From an uncultured Microbacteriaceae bacterium (lineage in GTDB: Bacteria > Actinomycetota > Actinomycetes > Actinomycetales > Microbacteriaceae): a DNA stretch of 50,807 nucleotides. Shown in pieces: positions 27,539-35,359 of this stretch. The first letter of the stretch is position 1. Every line of letters begins with the position of its first letter. A program made the position numbers and the translations under genes. The notes below the pieces were generated by a model that did no database searches, was not told the DNA's origin, and saw only the letters and a list, made by a program, of their open reading frames with translations. Location of the stretch: assembly GCA_903859205.1 (NCBI GenBank), contig CAIOLM010000031.1, forward strand, positions 1-50,807, written 5' to 3'.

Positions 27539-28111
27539 GTGAACGCGCCCGCACCTTCTTCTTCAACGACATCGTCGTTTGGGCGCTTCCTCATCTTTCG
27601 GGCCGTGCCCGCGCTCGTTGTGGCAGCCGTTATTACGTTCAACGCCAATCATGCGGTCGTTCTCGGTCAGCTGACCTTTATGGGCTTCGCTTTCGTCGTT
27701 TCGCCCATCTTCCTGATGTCCGCCTTCACGAGTGGGCTGGTTGTTGGTGCGCGCCGAGCATTCGTCGGCTTATCCGTGCTCGCGATTGTTGCTGCCGCCG
27801 TGACGGCAATCACGATTGGTCAGGGCTTGGCTGCTTTTACCCTGACCGTCGGAATCTGGGCCGCGGTCAGCGGTGTGCTCGAGCTTTTTGCCGGCTGGGT
27901 AAGCACCGACAAGGCTCAGTCTCGAGAGATGTTGCTACTCGGAGGGCTCACCGCCGTGTTTGGTCTCGTCGAGGCGGTCATCCCGCTAAGTGACCTCTAT
28001 GCGGTTGGCCTGTTTGGCGCGTATGCAGCCATCATCGGAGTCTTCTCGGCGATTGCCGGTTTTTCATTCGGACTCGGAGCTTCGCCCCGAAATAAAAAGA
28101 AGGCTAACTAA
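27539..28111 (+). CDS. Small multi-pass membrane protein (DUF308/HdeD-like)
   Basis: This 190-aa protein is almost wholly hydrophobic after a Ser/Thr-rich N-terminus. It has about six membrane segments near 18-38, 42-65, 70-95, 100-118, 130-150 and 155-178, and a basic tail (PRNKKKAN). Internal similarity between the two three-helix halves and the GxWAxxSGVLELFAG-type segment around residues 103-118 recall DUF308/HdeD proteins, but the match is by eye only. It starts with GTG 9 nt after dnaB and ends 1 nt before the next gene. The function is unknown. Confidence 0.75.
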   Translation: MNAPAPSSSTTSSFGRFLIFRAVPALVVAAVITFNANHAVVLGQLTFMGFAFVVSPIFLMSAFTSGLVVGARRAFVGLSVLAIVAAAVTAITIGQGLAAFTLTVGIWAAVSGVLELFAGWVSTDKAQSREMLLLGGLTAVFGLVEAVIPLSDLYAVGLFGAYAAIIGVFSAIAGFSFGLGASPRNKKKAN

Positions 28112-28112
28112 C

Positions 28113-28364
28113 ATGACTCAGCCCACTCGTCGCGATCGTTACCGCCCGATGGAGTTCATTGGAATCTCATTTGCCGTCGGCCTTGTTGCCGGACTCGTCG
28201 TACTCATGAGTACCCGCGACCTCAAGTTCGCTCTGATTGTCTTGGCGATCGGCTTTATCGGCACTCTCGTGGTGATGGCGATGTTCATTCTGGGCATTAA
28301 GCCAAACAAAGAAGAGATTGTCGACATCGAAGAGATGTCAGCCGAAGACAAAGCCGGGCACTAA
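28113..28364 (+). CDS. Small two-helix membrane protein
   Basis: This 83-aa protein has a basic start (MTQPTRRDRYRP), two hydrophobic helices (about 13-32 and 37-61) and an acidic C-terminal tail (EEIVDIEEMSAEDKAGH). The ATG follows AGAAGG with 9-nt spacing and comes 1 nt after the preceding gene, so the two are an operon. Actinobacteria commonly have such uncharacterised proteins. The stop codon falls inside a 12-nt tandem repeat. I do not recognise a family. Confidence 0.8.
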   Translation: MTQPTRRDRYRPMEFIGISFAVGLVAGLVVLMSTRDLKFALIVLAIGFIGTLVVMAMFILGIKPNKEEIVDIEEMSAEDKAGH

Positions 28365-28373
28365 GCCGGGCAC
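28351..28373. repeat. 12-nt tandem duplication spanning a stop codon
   Basis: AAGCCGGGCAC occurs at 28351-28361 and 28363-28373. The TAA of the small membrane protein gene (28362-28364) lies at the junction, so the second copy is non-coding. A GC-rich cgcaggc-type low-complexity stretch continues to 28420. Confidence 0.7.
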
Positions 28374-28420
28374 AAAGGCGCAGGCACCGCAGCGCACGCT
28401 CGCAGACGCAGGCGCAGGCG

Positions 28421-29797
28421 CTAGAGCTCGGCGACCAGGCCCGGTGCGATGCCGATGTAGGTATCGGGGGTCAGCGCGATGAGTCGCGCCTTGGCGTCGG
28501 CGCCAATGTCGAGTTTCTCTACAAAAGCGATTAAGTCGTCACGACCGATTCGCTTTCCGCGAGTGAGCTCCTTGAGCAGGGCGTAGGGGTCGCTGATTGT
28601 CGAGCGCCCCGCGACCACTTCCGCACGAATCACGGTCTGGATGGCCTCGCCGAGAACCTCCCAGTTGGTGTCGAGGTCTGCCAGCAGGGCATCCCGGTCG
28701 AGGGCAATCTCACTTAAGCCGCGGCGAATGTTGTCGAGTGCCAGCAGCGAGTGCCCGAAGCCGACGCCGATGTTGCGCTGGGTGGTGGAGTCGGTGAGGT
28801 CTCGCTGCAGTCGGCTGGTAACGAGGGTTGCGGCGAGCGAGTCGAGCACCGCGCTGGAGAGTTCGAGGTTGGCCTCGGCGTTCTCGAAGCGAATCGGGTT
28901 GATCTTGTGCGGCATGGTCGACGAACCGGTCGCACCAGCTTGGGGAATCTGGCGGAAGTAGCCCATCGAGATATATGTCCAGATGTCGGTGGCAATGTTG
29001 TGCAGCACGCGGTTGGCGTGGGACACCTTGGCGTAGAGCTCGGCCTGCCAGTCGTGCGACTCAATCTGAGTGGTGAGCGGGTTGTGGGTCAGACCCAGCC
29101 CGGCAACGAAGTCGCGGGAGATGGTTAGCCAGTCGGCGTCGGGAGCCGCAACAACGTGCGCCGAGAAGGTGCCGGTCGCACCGCTGAATTTGGCCAGGTA
29201 CTCGGTTGCTTCGATTTGGGCGAGGATGCGGCGCAGCCGGTACACGTAGACGGCGAACTCCTTGCCCATCGTGGTTGGGGTCGCCGGCTGACCGTGGGTG
29301 CGAGCAAGCATGGGGGCATCGGCGAACTCACGGGCGAGTTCTTCGAGTCGATCGATAACCGCGCGGAAGCCGGGCAGCCACACCGCGTTGAGGGCGTCGC
29401 GCACGATGACCGCGTACGAGGTGTTGTTGATGTCTTCGCTGGTGCAGGCGAAGTGCGTGAGCTCGGCAATCGAGTCAAGGCCGAGCTTCGAAAGTCGATC
29501 GCGGACGAGGTACTCGACGGCCTTGACGTCGTGACGGGTGGTTGCCTCGAGGGAAGCAAGCTCGTCAATCTCGGGTTGTCCGAACGAAGTGACCAGAGCG
29601 CGAAGCTCACTGACCTGTGCGGTGGTCAGCGGTTGCGAACCGAACATGGACTTGTTCGTCAGAAAGATCAGCCACTCCACTTCGACGTGAACGCGAGCGC
29701 GGTTGAGACCTGCCTCCGAGAGGTATTCCCCGAGCGGGGCGACGGCTGCGTGATAGCGGCCATCCAGCGGGCTGAGAACCTGGGGAGGAAGCGTCAT
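28421..29797 (-). CDS. purB: Adenylosuccinate lyase
   Basis: PurB acts twice in purine synthesis, cleaving SAICAR and adenylosuccinate with release of fumarate. This 458-aa enzyme begins with LSPLDGRY, the E. coli-type subgroup rather than the shorter form of Mycobacterium and Streptomyces. The fumarase-superfamily signature GSSTMPHKINP is near residue 290, with TSEDINN near 120 and ARTHGQPATPTTMGKE near 170. ATG 29797 follows GGGAGA about 9 nt upstream; an upstream in-frame ATG (29833) adds a non-homologous peptide. Other purine genes (purA, purL, purQ, purS) lie 15-20 kb away. Confidence 0.95.
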   Translation of the reverse strand: MTLPPQVLSPLDGRYHAAVAPLGEYLSEAGLNRARVHVEVEWLIFLTNKSMFGSQPLTTAQVSELRALVTSFGQPEIDELASLEATTRHDVKAVEYLVRDRLSKLGLDSIAELTHFACTSEDINNTSYAVIVRDALNAVWLPGFRAVIDRLEELAREFADAPMLARTHGQPATPTTMGKEFAVYVYRLRRILAQIEATEYLAKFSGATGTFSAHVVAAPDADWLTISRDFVAGLGLTHNPLTTQIESHDWQAELYAKVSHANRVLHNIATDIWTYISMGYFRQIPQAGATGSSTMPHKINPIRFENAEANLELSSAVLDSLAATLVTSRLQRDLTDSTTQRNIGVGFGHSLLALDNIRRGLSEIALDRDALLADLDTNWEVLGEAIQTVIRAEVVAGRSTISDPYALLKELTRGKRIGRDDLIAFVEKLDIGADAKARLIALTPDTYIGIAPGLVAEL

Positions 29798-29913
29798 GCT
29801 TCTATTCTCCCAAAGAATCGGCCACTCCCTCACAGGTCAGCAGCGGAGTTGCTCGGGCACAGTTTCGAACGGCGGCTTGTCCGCGAGCGCGGCAGGTACG
29901 CCACGATGACCGG

Positions 29914-30132
29914 ATGCACCCGCCCGCCGCCGCCTTCACGGGGCTTTCGCAAGCGAGCCACTGTGCCGCGCGGGCGAGAGAACTGGCGGTGCAGGCACGA
30001 CTAGTCGCCTTGCACCTCGACGAAACTTCCGCGCCAGTGGCAGAAGCTGCTCGGTTGACGCGTCGCTTGGCTGATCTGTTGGGCGACGCCGCACACGAAA
30101 TTGAAGTCCGTGGTTCTGCAGATTTCTACTGA
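29914..30132 (+). CDS. Small helical protein of unknown function (72 aa)
   Basis: This 72-residue, Ala-rich, probably two-helix protein has no signal peptide. It starts near the purB 5' end and overlaps the next gene by about 23-32 nt, which suggests coupling. Its size and helical nature recall WXG100/ESAT-6-like proteins, but no WxG motif is present, so I do not assign it. CACGAT, a weak -10, lies six nt before the ATG and no ribosome site is visible. Its reality depends on the coupling to the downstream gene. Confidence 0.5.
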   Translation: MHPPAAAFTGLSQASHCAARARELAVQARLVALHLDETSAPVAEAARLTRRLADLLGDAAHEIEVRGSADFY

Positions 30133-31327
30133 TGAGTTCCGCATCGCATCTCAGCGCTTGCGCGCACTCGCCGCCGACATCGAAACCTGGTGCGGACGCT
30201 CTGGCGAGTTTGGGGTACTGGCTCAGGTGTCCCCGGTCAGGCGCGAGGTGGCGCGACTCGAGGAAGTAGCGGCTCGATTGGAGCTTGTGGCGCGCAAGTA
30301 TGACGACGGCGAGATCAACAGAATGAGAGAGTTTGACGGGCTGGCACGGGCATCCCTTTCGGTGTTGGCGGCGGTGATGCCTGCCGTCTACGCGCAACTC
30401 GTGCTGGCGGGCGTTCTGGCATCAAACACGCGCTCGGGGGTGGCACTCGATGCTGCACTCGCTGCGACGGTCCCGCTGGCTCCCCTTGTTGATGTTGCCA
30501 AGGTCACCGGGTTCCTGAAGCAGCAGCCGGTTTTCGTGAGCGGGAGTCCCCCCGGTAGCTGTGCGCCACCCCAGGGGTATGCCGAACTCTTGTCGCGCAT
30601 TCCGCGCTCGCAGGCGCAAGTGCGAATCGAACGACTCGGCACGGGCATGGGCATGGGCACGGTCGTCGGAACTGCCGCGGGCACGAGCACAGGCAGCGGC
30701 TCTGACGCGGGGCGAGTCATCGTCTACATCGCCGGAACCAAAGACTTCGGTCTGACGCCGGGTCGCGAGCCCTGGGACATGGCAAGTAATGCCCTTGCGC
30801 TCTCGGGTTCGGCCATGGCCGATAGTGAGCGTGCCGTCAGGGAGGCGCTGAGACAGGCGGGCGTCGACGCCAACGCACCGCTGATGCTGGTGGGTCACTC
30901 CCAGGGCGGACTCATTGCCGCCCGCCTCGCGGCCAGTGGTGAGTTCAACGTCACCGACGTGGTCACGGCGGGCGCGCCCAGCCGCGGGGTGAGCATTCCC
31001 GAGTCGATACGCGTGACCACCATCGAGCACACGAACGACGTGATTCCCGCGCTGAGCTCGGCGGCTCCGGTTGGCGTCGCCACAGGTGCTGCGAGCGCAG
31101 GGGCGCTGCGCATCCGCGAGACGCTTGCTGAAGGAGCACCGACCACGCGACTTCCAGCTCACGTGCTGAGCGGCTATATCAATACAGCTCGACGCATGGA
31201 TGAGTCGACCGATCCGCTCGTGCGGCGCAGGCGTGCAGAGCTGACTACCGTTCCAAACGCCCAGGCGAAGTGCAGCGCCACCGAGTACACCGCGGTGCGA
31301 AGCGCACCGCACGCATCGAAGAACTAG
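30101..31327 (+). CDS. Alpha/beta-hydrolase with helical N-terminal domain
   Basis: This protein of about 408 aa has two parts. Residues 1-135 are helical, with coiled-coil-like heptads (STDEFRIASQRLRALAADIETW, EVARLEEVAARLELVARKYDD split) and a hydrophobic stretch at 84-108. After a Gly/Thr-rich linker (178-205), an alpha/beta-hydrolase part carries IVYIAGTKDF and the nucleophile elbow GHSQGG (S267). A possible catalytic Asp/His pair follows in EHTNDVIP. This resembles WXG/ESX-like N-termini fused to lipases in actinobacteria. The start may be TTG 30101 or GTG 30110, neither with a ribosome site. The substrate is unknown. Confidence 0.8.
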   Translation: MKSVVLQISTDEFRIASQRLRALAADIETWCGRSGEFGVLAQVSPVRREVARLEEVAARLELVARKYDDGEINRMREFDGLARASLSVLAAVMPAVYAQLVLAGVLASNTRSGVALDAALAATVPLAPLVDVAKVTGFLKQQPVFVSGSPPGSCAPPQGYAELLSRIPRSQAQVRIERLGTGMGMGTVVGTAAGTSTGSGSDAGRVIVYIAGTKDFGLTPGREPWDMASNALALSGSAMADSERAVREALRQAGVDANAPLMLVGHSQGGLIAARLAASGEFNVTDVVTAGAPSRGVSIPESIRVTTIEHTNDVIPALSSAAPVGVATGAASAGALRIRETLAEGAPTTRLPAHVLSGYINTARRMDESTDPLVRRRRAELTTVPNAQAKCSATEYTAVRSAPHASKN

Positions 31328-31329
31328 AG

Positions 31330-31725
31330 CTACTTACCCGCGGCGGGTTTGAAGATGATGCCGAGCAGCCACGAAACGATACTCAAGACGATTGCTCCCC
31401 AGAAGGCAGCGCCAAAGTCTTTGATTTCAAGGCCAAAACCGATGAGGGTTCCGACCCAGGAGACGAGAAGCAAGAGAAGCGCGTTGACCACAAGCGCCAA
31501 GATTCCCAGGGTCAAGATGAACAGCGGGAAGGCAAGGAATCGAACGACTCGGCCGACTGTGCCGTTGACCACTCCGAAGACGATTGCGGTGACCAGCAGT
31601 GTGAGGCCGTAGCCCCAGAACTTCTGGTCGCCGCCTGGCCCAACGATGGTGATACCAGCGACCAGAACGGTGGTGAGCCAGAGGGCAACCGCATTGATGA
31701 CGGTGGAGAGCAGGAACTTTCGCAT
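31330..31725 (-). CDS. Phage-holin-family (YvlD-like) membrane protein
   Basis: This 131-aa protein has four hydrophobic helices (about 5-28, 36-55, 62-88, 100-125). The pattern NAVALWLT near the start and NALLLLLVSWVG near the middle matches the holin_4_2/YvlD family. Despite its name this is a common chromosomal membrane protein and no prophage genes are near. It is convergent with the hydrolase gene, 2 nt between stops. GACTAT lies six nt upstream of the ATG, a weaker version of the leaderless pattern. Confidence 0.85.
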   Translation of the reverse strand: MRKFLLSTVINAVALWLTTVLVAGITIVGPGGDQKFWGYGLTLLVTAIVFGVVNGTVGRVVRFLAFPLFILTLGILALVVNALLLLLVSWVGTLIGFGLEIKDFGAAFWGAIVLSIVSWLLGIIFKPAAGK

Positions 31726-31750
31726 GGGTACATAGTCTCATAAGCCTTGA

Positions 31751-31756
31751 TAGGTT
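31751..31756 (+). promoter_or_regulatory. -10 element, leaderless type, for the 2-oxoacid dehydrogenase operon
   Basis: TAGGTT is followed by 6 nt (tagacg) and the GTG at 31763. No ribosome site is visible, so leaderless initiation is likely. Confidence 0.55.
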
Positions 31757-31762
31757 TAGACG

Positions 31763-32893
31763 GTGACTGACGACTCACGAGACCCCATGGTCCAGCTTCT
31801 CGGGCCCGATGGCACCTTTGCGCCCAGCGCAGCTGCCGAGGAGTTCTTGCCGTATTTCGAGCGTCTCACCGAGGCCGACTACCGCAAGTTCTTCAAGGAC
31901 ATGGTCACCGTGCGTCGATTCGACACCGAATCGACCAACCTGCAGCGTCAAGGCCAGCTCGGGCTGTGGGTGCCTAGCCACGGTCAGGAGGGCGCTCAGG
32001 TTGGCAGTGCTTACGGCGCTCGTTCGCAGGACCACGTATTTCCGGCCTATCGCGAGCACGCCATCGCCATGATTCGGGGTGTTGATCTTCTCAACCTGAT
32101 CAAACTCATGAAGGGCATCACGCACGGCGGCTTTGACTTCCGTGAGAATAACAACTTCCACCTGTACACGTTGGTCATCGGGTCGCAGGCCTTGCACGCG
32201 ACCGGCTACGCCATGGGCATCAAGTTCGACGGCGACTACGCCACGGGTAACCCCGAGACAGACCAGGCAGTCATCGTCTACTTCGGTGATGGTGCCACGA
32301 GTCAGGGAGACGTCAGCGAGGCGCTCGTCTTCTCGGCCAGCCAGCAAACGCCGCAGGTCTTCTTTGTGCAGAACAACCACTGGGCCATTTCGGTGCCAGT
32401 GAGCGTCCAAGCCCGTGTGCCTATCTACCGTCGCGGAGAAGGCTTCGGTGTTCCGGGCACGCAGGTCGATGGCAATGATGTGTTTGCCAGCTACGCCGTA
32501 ACGGCCAAGCTCATGGACGACGCTCGCGCAGGCAAGGGCCCGGCTCTTATCGAAGCTATGACTTACCGCATCCAAGCTCACACCACGAGCGATGACGCCA
32601 CGAGGTATCGCAGCGAGAGCGACCTCGAAGAGTGGATTGCCAAAGACCCGATTTCTCGCCTCGAAGCGTTCTTGCGCGACAAGGGAACCGACAGCTCGTT
32701 CTTCGCCGAGGTGCACGAGTCAGCCGCTGACTTTGCCGCGGACATCCGCAACCGCACGCTCACGGTTACCAACCCCGACATTTACGAGACCTTCGACAAG
32801 GTCTACACCCACCCACACCCGCTGATGGAAGAACAGAAGGCGTGGCTGCAGGCCTACGAAGCGTCCTTCGGTGACGAGGGGGGTGCTGCATGA
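31763..32893 (+). CDS. 2-oxoacid dehydrogenase E1 component, alpha subunit
   Basis: This is the alpha subunit of a heterotetrameric thiamine-diphosphate E1, which decarboxylates a 2-oxoacid and passes the acyl group to E2. The ThDP motif GDGATSQGDVSEAL starts at residue 175 and ends in QNN (203-205). SHGQEGAQVG, RSQDHVFPAYREHA and the phosphorylation-loop-like TYRIQAHTTSDDATRYR support the family. Length is 376 aa. Pyruvate versus branched-chain substrate cannot be decided. It starts E1-alpha, E1-beta, E2; the stop overlaps the E1-beta start by 4 nt. Confidence 0.93.
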   Translation: MTDDSRDPMVQLLGPDGTFAPSAAAEEFLPYFERLTEADYRKFFKDMVTVRRFDTESTNLQRQGQLGLWVPSHGQEGAQVGSAYGARSQDHVFPAYREHAIAMIRGVDLLNLIKLMKGITHGGFDFRENNNFHLYTLVIGSQALHATGYAMGIKFDGDYATGNPETDQAVIVYFGDGATSQGDVSEALVFSASQQTPQVFFVQNNHWAISVPVSVQARVPIYRRGEGFGVPGTQVDGNDVFASYAVTAKLMDDARAGKGPALIEAMTYRIQAHTTSDDATRYRSESDLEEWIAKDPISRLEAFLRDKGTDSSFFAEVHESAADFAADIRNRTLTVTNPDIYETFDKVYTHPHPLMEEQKAWLQAYEASFGDEGGAA

Positions 32894-33870
32894 CGATCGA
32901 AAACATGCCGCTTGGCAAGGCAATTAACGCCGGTCTGCGCAAGGCGCTGGCTGACAACGACAAAGTGCTGCTCATGGGCGAAGACATCGGCAAGCTCGGC
33001 GGTGTCTTTCGCATCACTGAAGGGCTGCAGGCTGAGTTCGGCACGAGCCGCGTTTTCGATACCCCGCTCGCAGAGTCGGGAATCGTGGGAAGCGCAATCG
33101 GTCTGGCCATGCGCGGCTATCGTCCAGTTTGTGAGATTCAGTTCGATGGATTCATCTACCCGGCCTTCGATCAGATCACCAGCCAGCTGGCAAAGATGAC
33201 CTTCCGCCACGAGGGCAAGTTGGCCATGCCCGTGGTCATCCGCGTTCCTTATGGCGGACACATCGGTGCCGTTGAGCACCACCAAGAGAGCAACGAAGCC
33301 TATTTCGCTCACACGGCAGGCCTTCGACTGGTTAGCCCGAGCAACCCGCACGACGCCTATTGGATGATTCAAGAGGCCATTGCCTCGGATGACCCTGTGC
33401 TCTTCTTCGAACCCAAGAGCCGCTACTGGCCCAAGGGCGACGTCAACCTGGCCGGCAACCCGACCCCGCTGCACTCGGCCCGAGTCGCCCGGGCAGGAAC
33501 GGATGTCACCCTCGTCGGGCACGGAGCTATGGTGACCATGCTGTTGCAGGCCGCCGAGATTGCCCAAGAAGAAGGAACCAGCGTTGAGGTCATCGACCTG
33601 CGTTCGCTCTCGCCGGTTGACTACCCGACCATTCTCGAGTCGGTTCGTAAGACCGGCCGCGTTGTCGTTGCGCAGGAGGCTTCGCAGAATGTCAGCCTCG
33701 GCTCAGAAGTTGCCGCGACGATCACGGAGCGCGCGTTCTACTCGCTCGAGGCTCCGGTCTTGCGCGTGTCTGGTTTTGACACCCCCTTCCCACCGGCCAA
33801 GCTTGAGACAATCTTCTTGCCCGATGCCGACCGCATTCTCGACGCCGTCGACCGAGTGCTGAGCTACTAA
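32890..33870 (+). CDS. 2-oxoacid dehydrogenase E1 component, beta subunit
   Basis: This 326-aa E1-beta (transketolase-like) partners the upstream alpha subunit. Typical segments are LMGEDIGKLGGVFRITEGL, TPLAESGIVGSAIGLAMRG, EIQFDGFIYPAFDQITSQLAK and RVPYGGHIGAVEHHQESNEA (each read in pieces), and the C-terminal transketolase domain has DLRSLSPVDY and VSGFDTPFPPAKLE. The ATG overlaps the alpha stop (ATGA), and E2 follows 12 nt later with AGGAGG upstream. Confidence 0.94.
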   Translation: MTIENMPLGKAINAGLRKALADNDKVLLMGEDIGKLGGVFRITEGLQAEFGTSRVFDTPLAESGIVGSAIGLAMRGYRPVCEIQFDGFIYPAFDQITSQLAKMTFRHEGKLAMPVVIRVPYGGHIGAVEHHQESNEAYFAHTAGLRLVSPSNPHDAYWMIQEAIASDDPVLFFEPKSRYWPKGDVNLAGNPTPLHSARVARAGTDVTLVGHGAMVTMLLQAAEIAQEEGTSVEVIDLRSLSPVDYPTILESVRKTGRVVVAQEASQNVSLGSEVAATITERAFYSLEAPVLRVSGFDTPFPPAKLETIFLPDADRILDAVDRVLSY

Positions 33871-33882
33871 GGAGGAGCAGAG

Positions 33883-35352
33883 ATGAGCGCATCCAAGTTC
33901 TATCTGCCCGACGTGGGCGAAGGTTTGACCGAAGCAGAGGTCGTGACCTGGAAGGTCGCCGTGGGCGACAACGTTGTCATCAACCAGATTCTGGTCGAGA
34001 TCGAGACGGCTAAGTCGCTTGTGGAATTGCCGAGCCCGTTTGAAGGCGTTGTCACCGAAATCTTGGTCCCCGAGGGAACCACCGTTGAGGTGGGCACGCC
34101 CATCATTGAGATTTCGAGCTCGGGGCACTCGCAGCTCACAGCGCCGACGCCAACCATGGCACAGGCAGCCATGGCCAACGAGGTTTTTGTCACTGACGAG
34201 ACCGAAACGGATGGCGCGCAAGACGTGCAGTCTGAGGGATCGGGCGCTGTGCTCGTCGGATACGGTGTCGCGAGTCACGGTGCAACTCGCCGTCGCCGTG
34301 GTCACGCGGCTGCAGCGCAGGCCGGTCACGCCGCCGCAAACGCCGCCGCCGCAGCGCAGGCCGGTCACACTGTTGCCGAGCCAGGCGCCAGCGCGGCAGC
34401 TGCTACCCCAGCAACGGCCCCCGCCATCCCAGCGCCGGCCCCCGCCGCCCCGGCAACGGCGATACGCGCAAGCTTGCCCATTGCTGACTCCATTCCGGTG
34501 ATTGCCAAGCCTCCCATTCGTAAGTTGGCCAAAGACCTCGACGTGAACCTCAGCGAGGTTCAGGGCTCGGGTATCGCCGGCGAGATCACCCGCGATGATG
34601 TCATTCGTCACGCATCGCAGGCCAGCGTGTTCCGCAATATCGTGACGCCCGAGTTGCCGGCAGAGCGCGAGGAGCGCATCCCGGTCAAGGGTGTTCGCAA
34701 GGCCATTGCCTCGGCTATGACGCAGAGTGCATTCACGGCGCCGCACGTGAGCGTGTTCGTTGATGTTGATGCAACGCGCACCATGGAGTACATCAAGCGC
34801 CTCAAGGATTCTCCCGACTTTGCCGGGGTCAAGGTTTCACCGCTGTTGATCATGGCTCGCGCCATCATCTGGGCCGTTCGTCGCAACCCGACGGTTAACG
34901 CAACCTGGACCGACAAAGAAATCATCGTTCGCCACTTCGTGAACCTCGGCATCGCTGCGGCCACCCCTCGTGGTCTGATTGTTCCGAACGTCAAGGAGGC
35001 TCAGTCGATGAACCTGCGCGAGCTGGCACTCGCGCTCGAGAAACTTACCCTTGATGCCCGCGACGGTAAGACTCAGCCGACCGACATGGCTAATGGCACA
35101 ATCACCATCACGAACATTGGCGTGTTCGGTGTCGATACCGGTACTCCGATTTTGAACCCCGGTGAGTGCGCCATCATCGCTTTGGGAACAATCAAGTTGA
35201 AACCGTGGGTTGTCGACGGCGAAGTTCGTCCGCGTTACGTCACGACCGTGGGCGGAAGCTTTGACCACCGCGTGATCGACGGCGACGTGGTGAGCCGCTT
35301 TATCGCTGACGTGGCGAGCGTGCTCGAAGAGCCCGCACTGCTGCTCGACTAG
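33883..35352 (+). CDS. 2-oxoacid dehydrogenase E2 (dihydrolipoamide acyltransferase)
   Basis: This 489-aa E2 core subunit has one lipoyl domain (1-80; lipoylated lysine K44 in [11 protein letters not shown]). An Ala/Pro-rich flexible linker (about 85-200) contains two copies of AAQAGH, and a peripheral-subunit-binding domain lies near 208-240 ([22 protein letters not shown], read in two parts). The CoA-acyltransferase domain ends [15 protein letters not shown], with catalytic H462 and D466. No E3 gene is adjacent, so lipoamide dehydrogenase must be encoded elsewhere. It is convergent with the aminotransferase gene, 7 nt between stops. Confidence 0.94.
   Translation: MSASKFYLPDVGEGLTEAEVVTWKVAVGDNVVINQILVEIETAKSLVELPSPFEGVVTEILVPEGTTVEVGTPIIEISSSGHSQLTAPTPTMAQAAMANEVFVTDETETDGAQDVQSEGSGAVLVGYGVASHGATRRRRGHAAAAQAGHAAANAAAAAQAGHTVAEPGASAAAATPATAPAIPAPAPAAPATAIRASLPIADSIPVIAKPPIRKLAKDLDVNLSEVQGSGIAGEITRDDVIRHASQASVFRNIVTPELPAEREERIPVKGVRKAIASAMTQSAFTAPHVSVFVDVDATRTMEYIKRLKDSPDFAGVKVSPLLIMARAIIWAVRRNPTVNATWTDKEIIVRHFVNLGIAAATPRGLIVPNVKEAQSMNLRELALALEKLTLDARDGKTQPTDMANGTITITNIGVFGVDTGTPILNPGECAIIALGTIKLKPWVVDGEVRPRYVTTVGGSFDHRVIDGDVVSRFIADVASVLEEPALLLD
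34312..34368 (+). repeat. In-frame direct repeat in the E2 linker
   Basis: The 18-nt sequence at 34312-34329 recurs exactly at 34351-34368, 39 nt apart (13 codons). It encodes a duplicated AAQAGH-containing linker unit. Such repeats can change the lipoyl arm length by slippage. Confidence 0.8.
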
Positions 35353-35359
35353 CGCTCCC

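Noticed and set aside
31330-31725. Evidence of a prophage from the holin-family gene
   Set aside because: No integrase, terminase, capsid or lysis genes are nearby. This family is a common chromosomal membrane protein.
33703-34746. 347-codon minus-strand frame across E1-beta and E2
   Set aside because: It is antisense to two confident genes, and its Gly/Arg-rich middle is the complement of the E2 Ala-rich linker.
34743-34751. CACGTG core in the E2 gene as a third parS
   Set aside because: Only the central six bases match; the flanks do not form the GTTTC/GAAAC palindrome.
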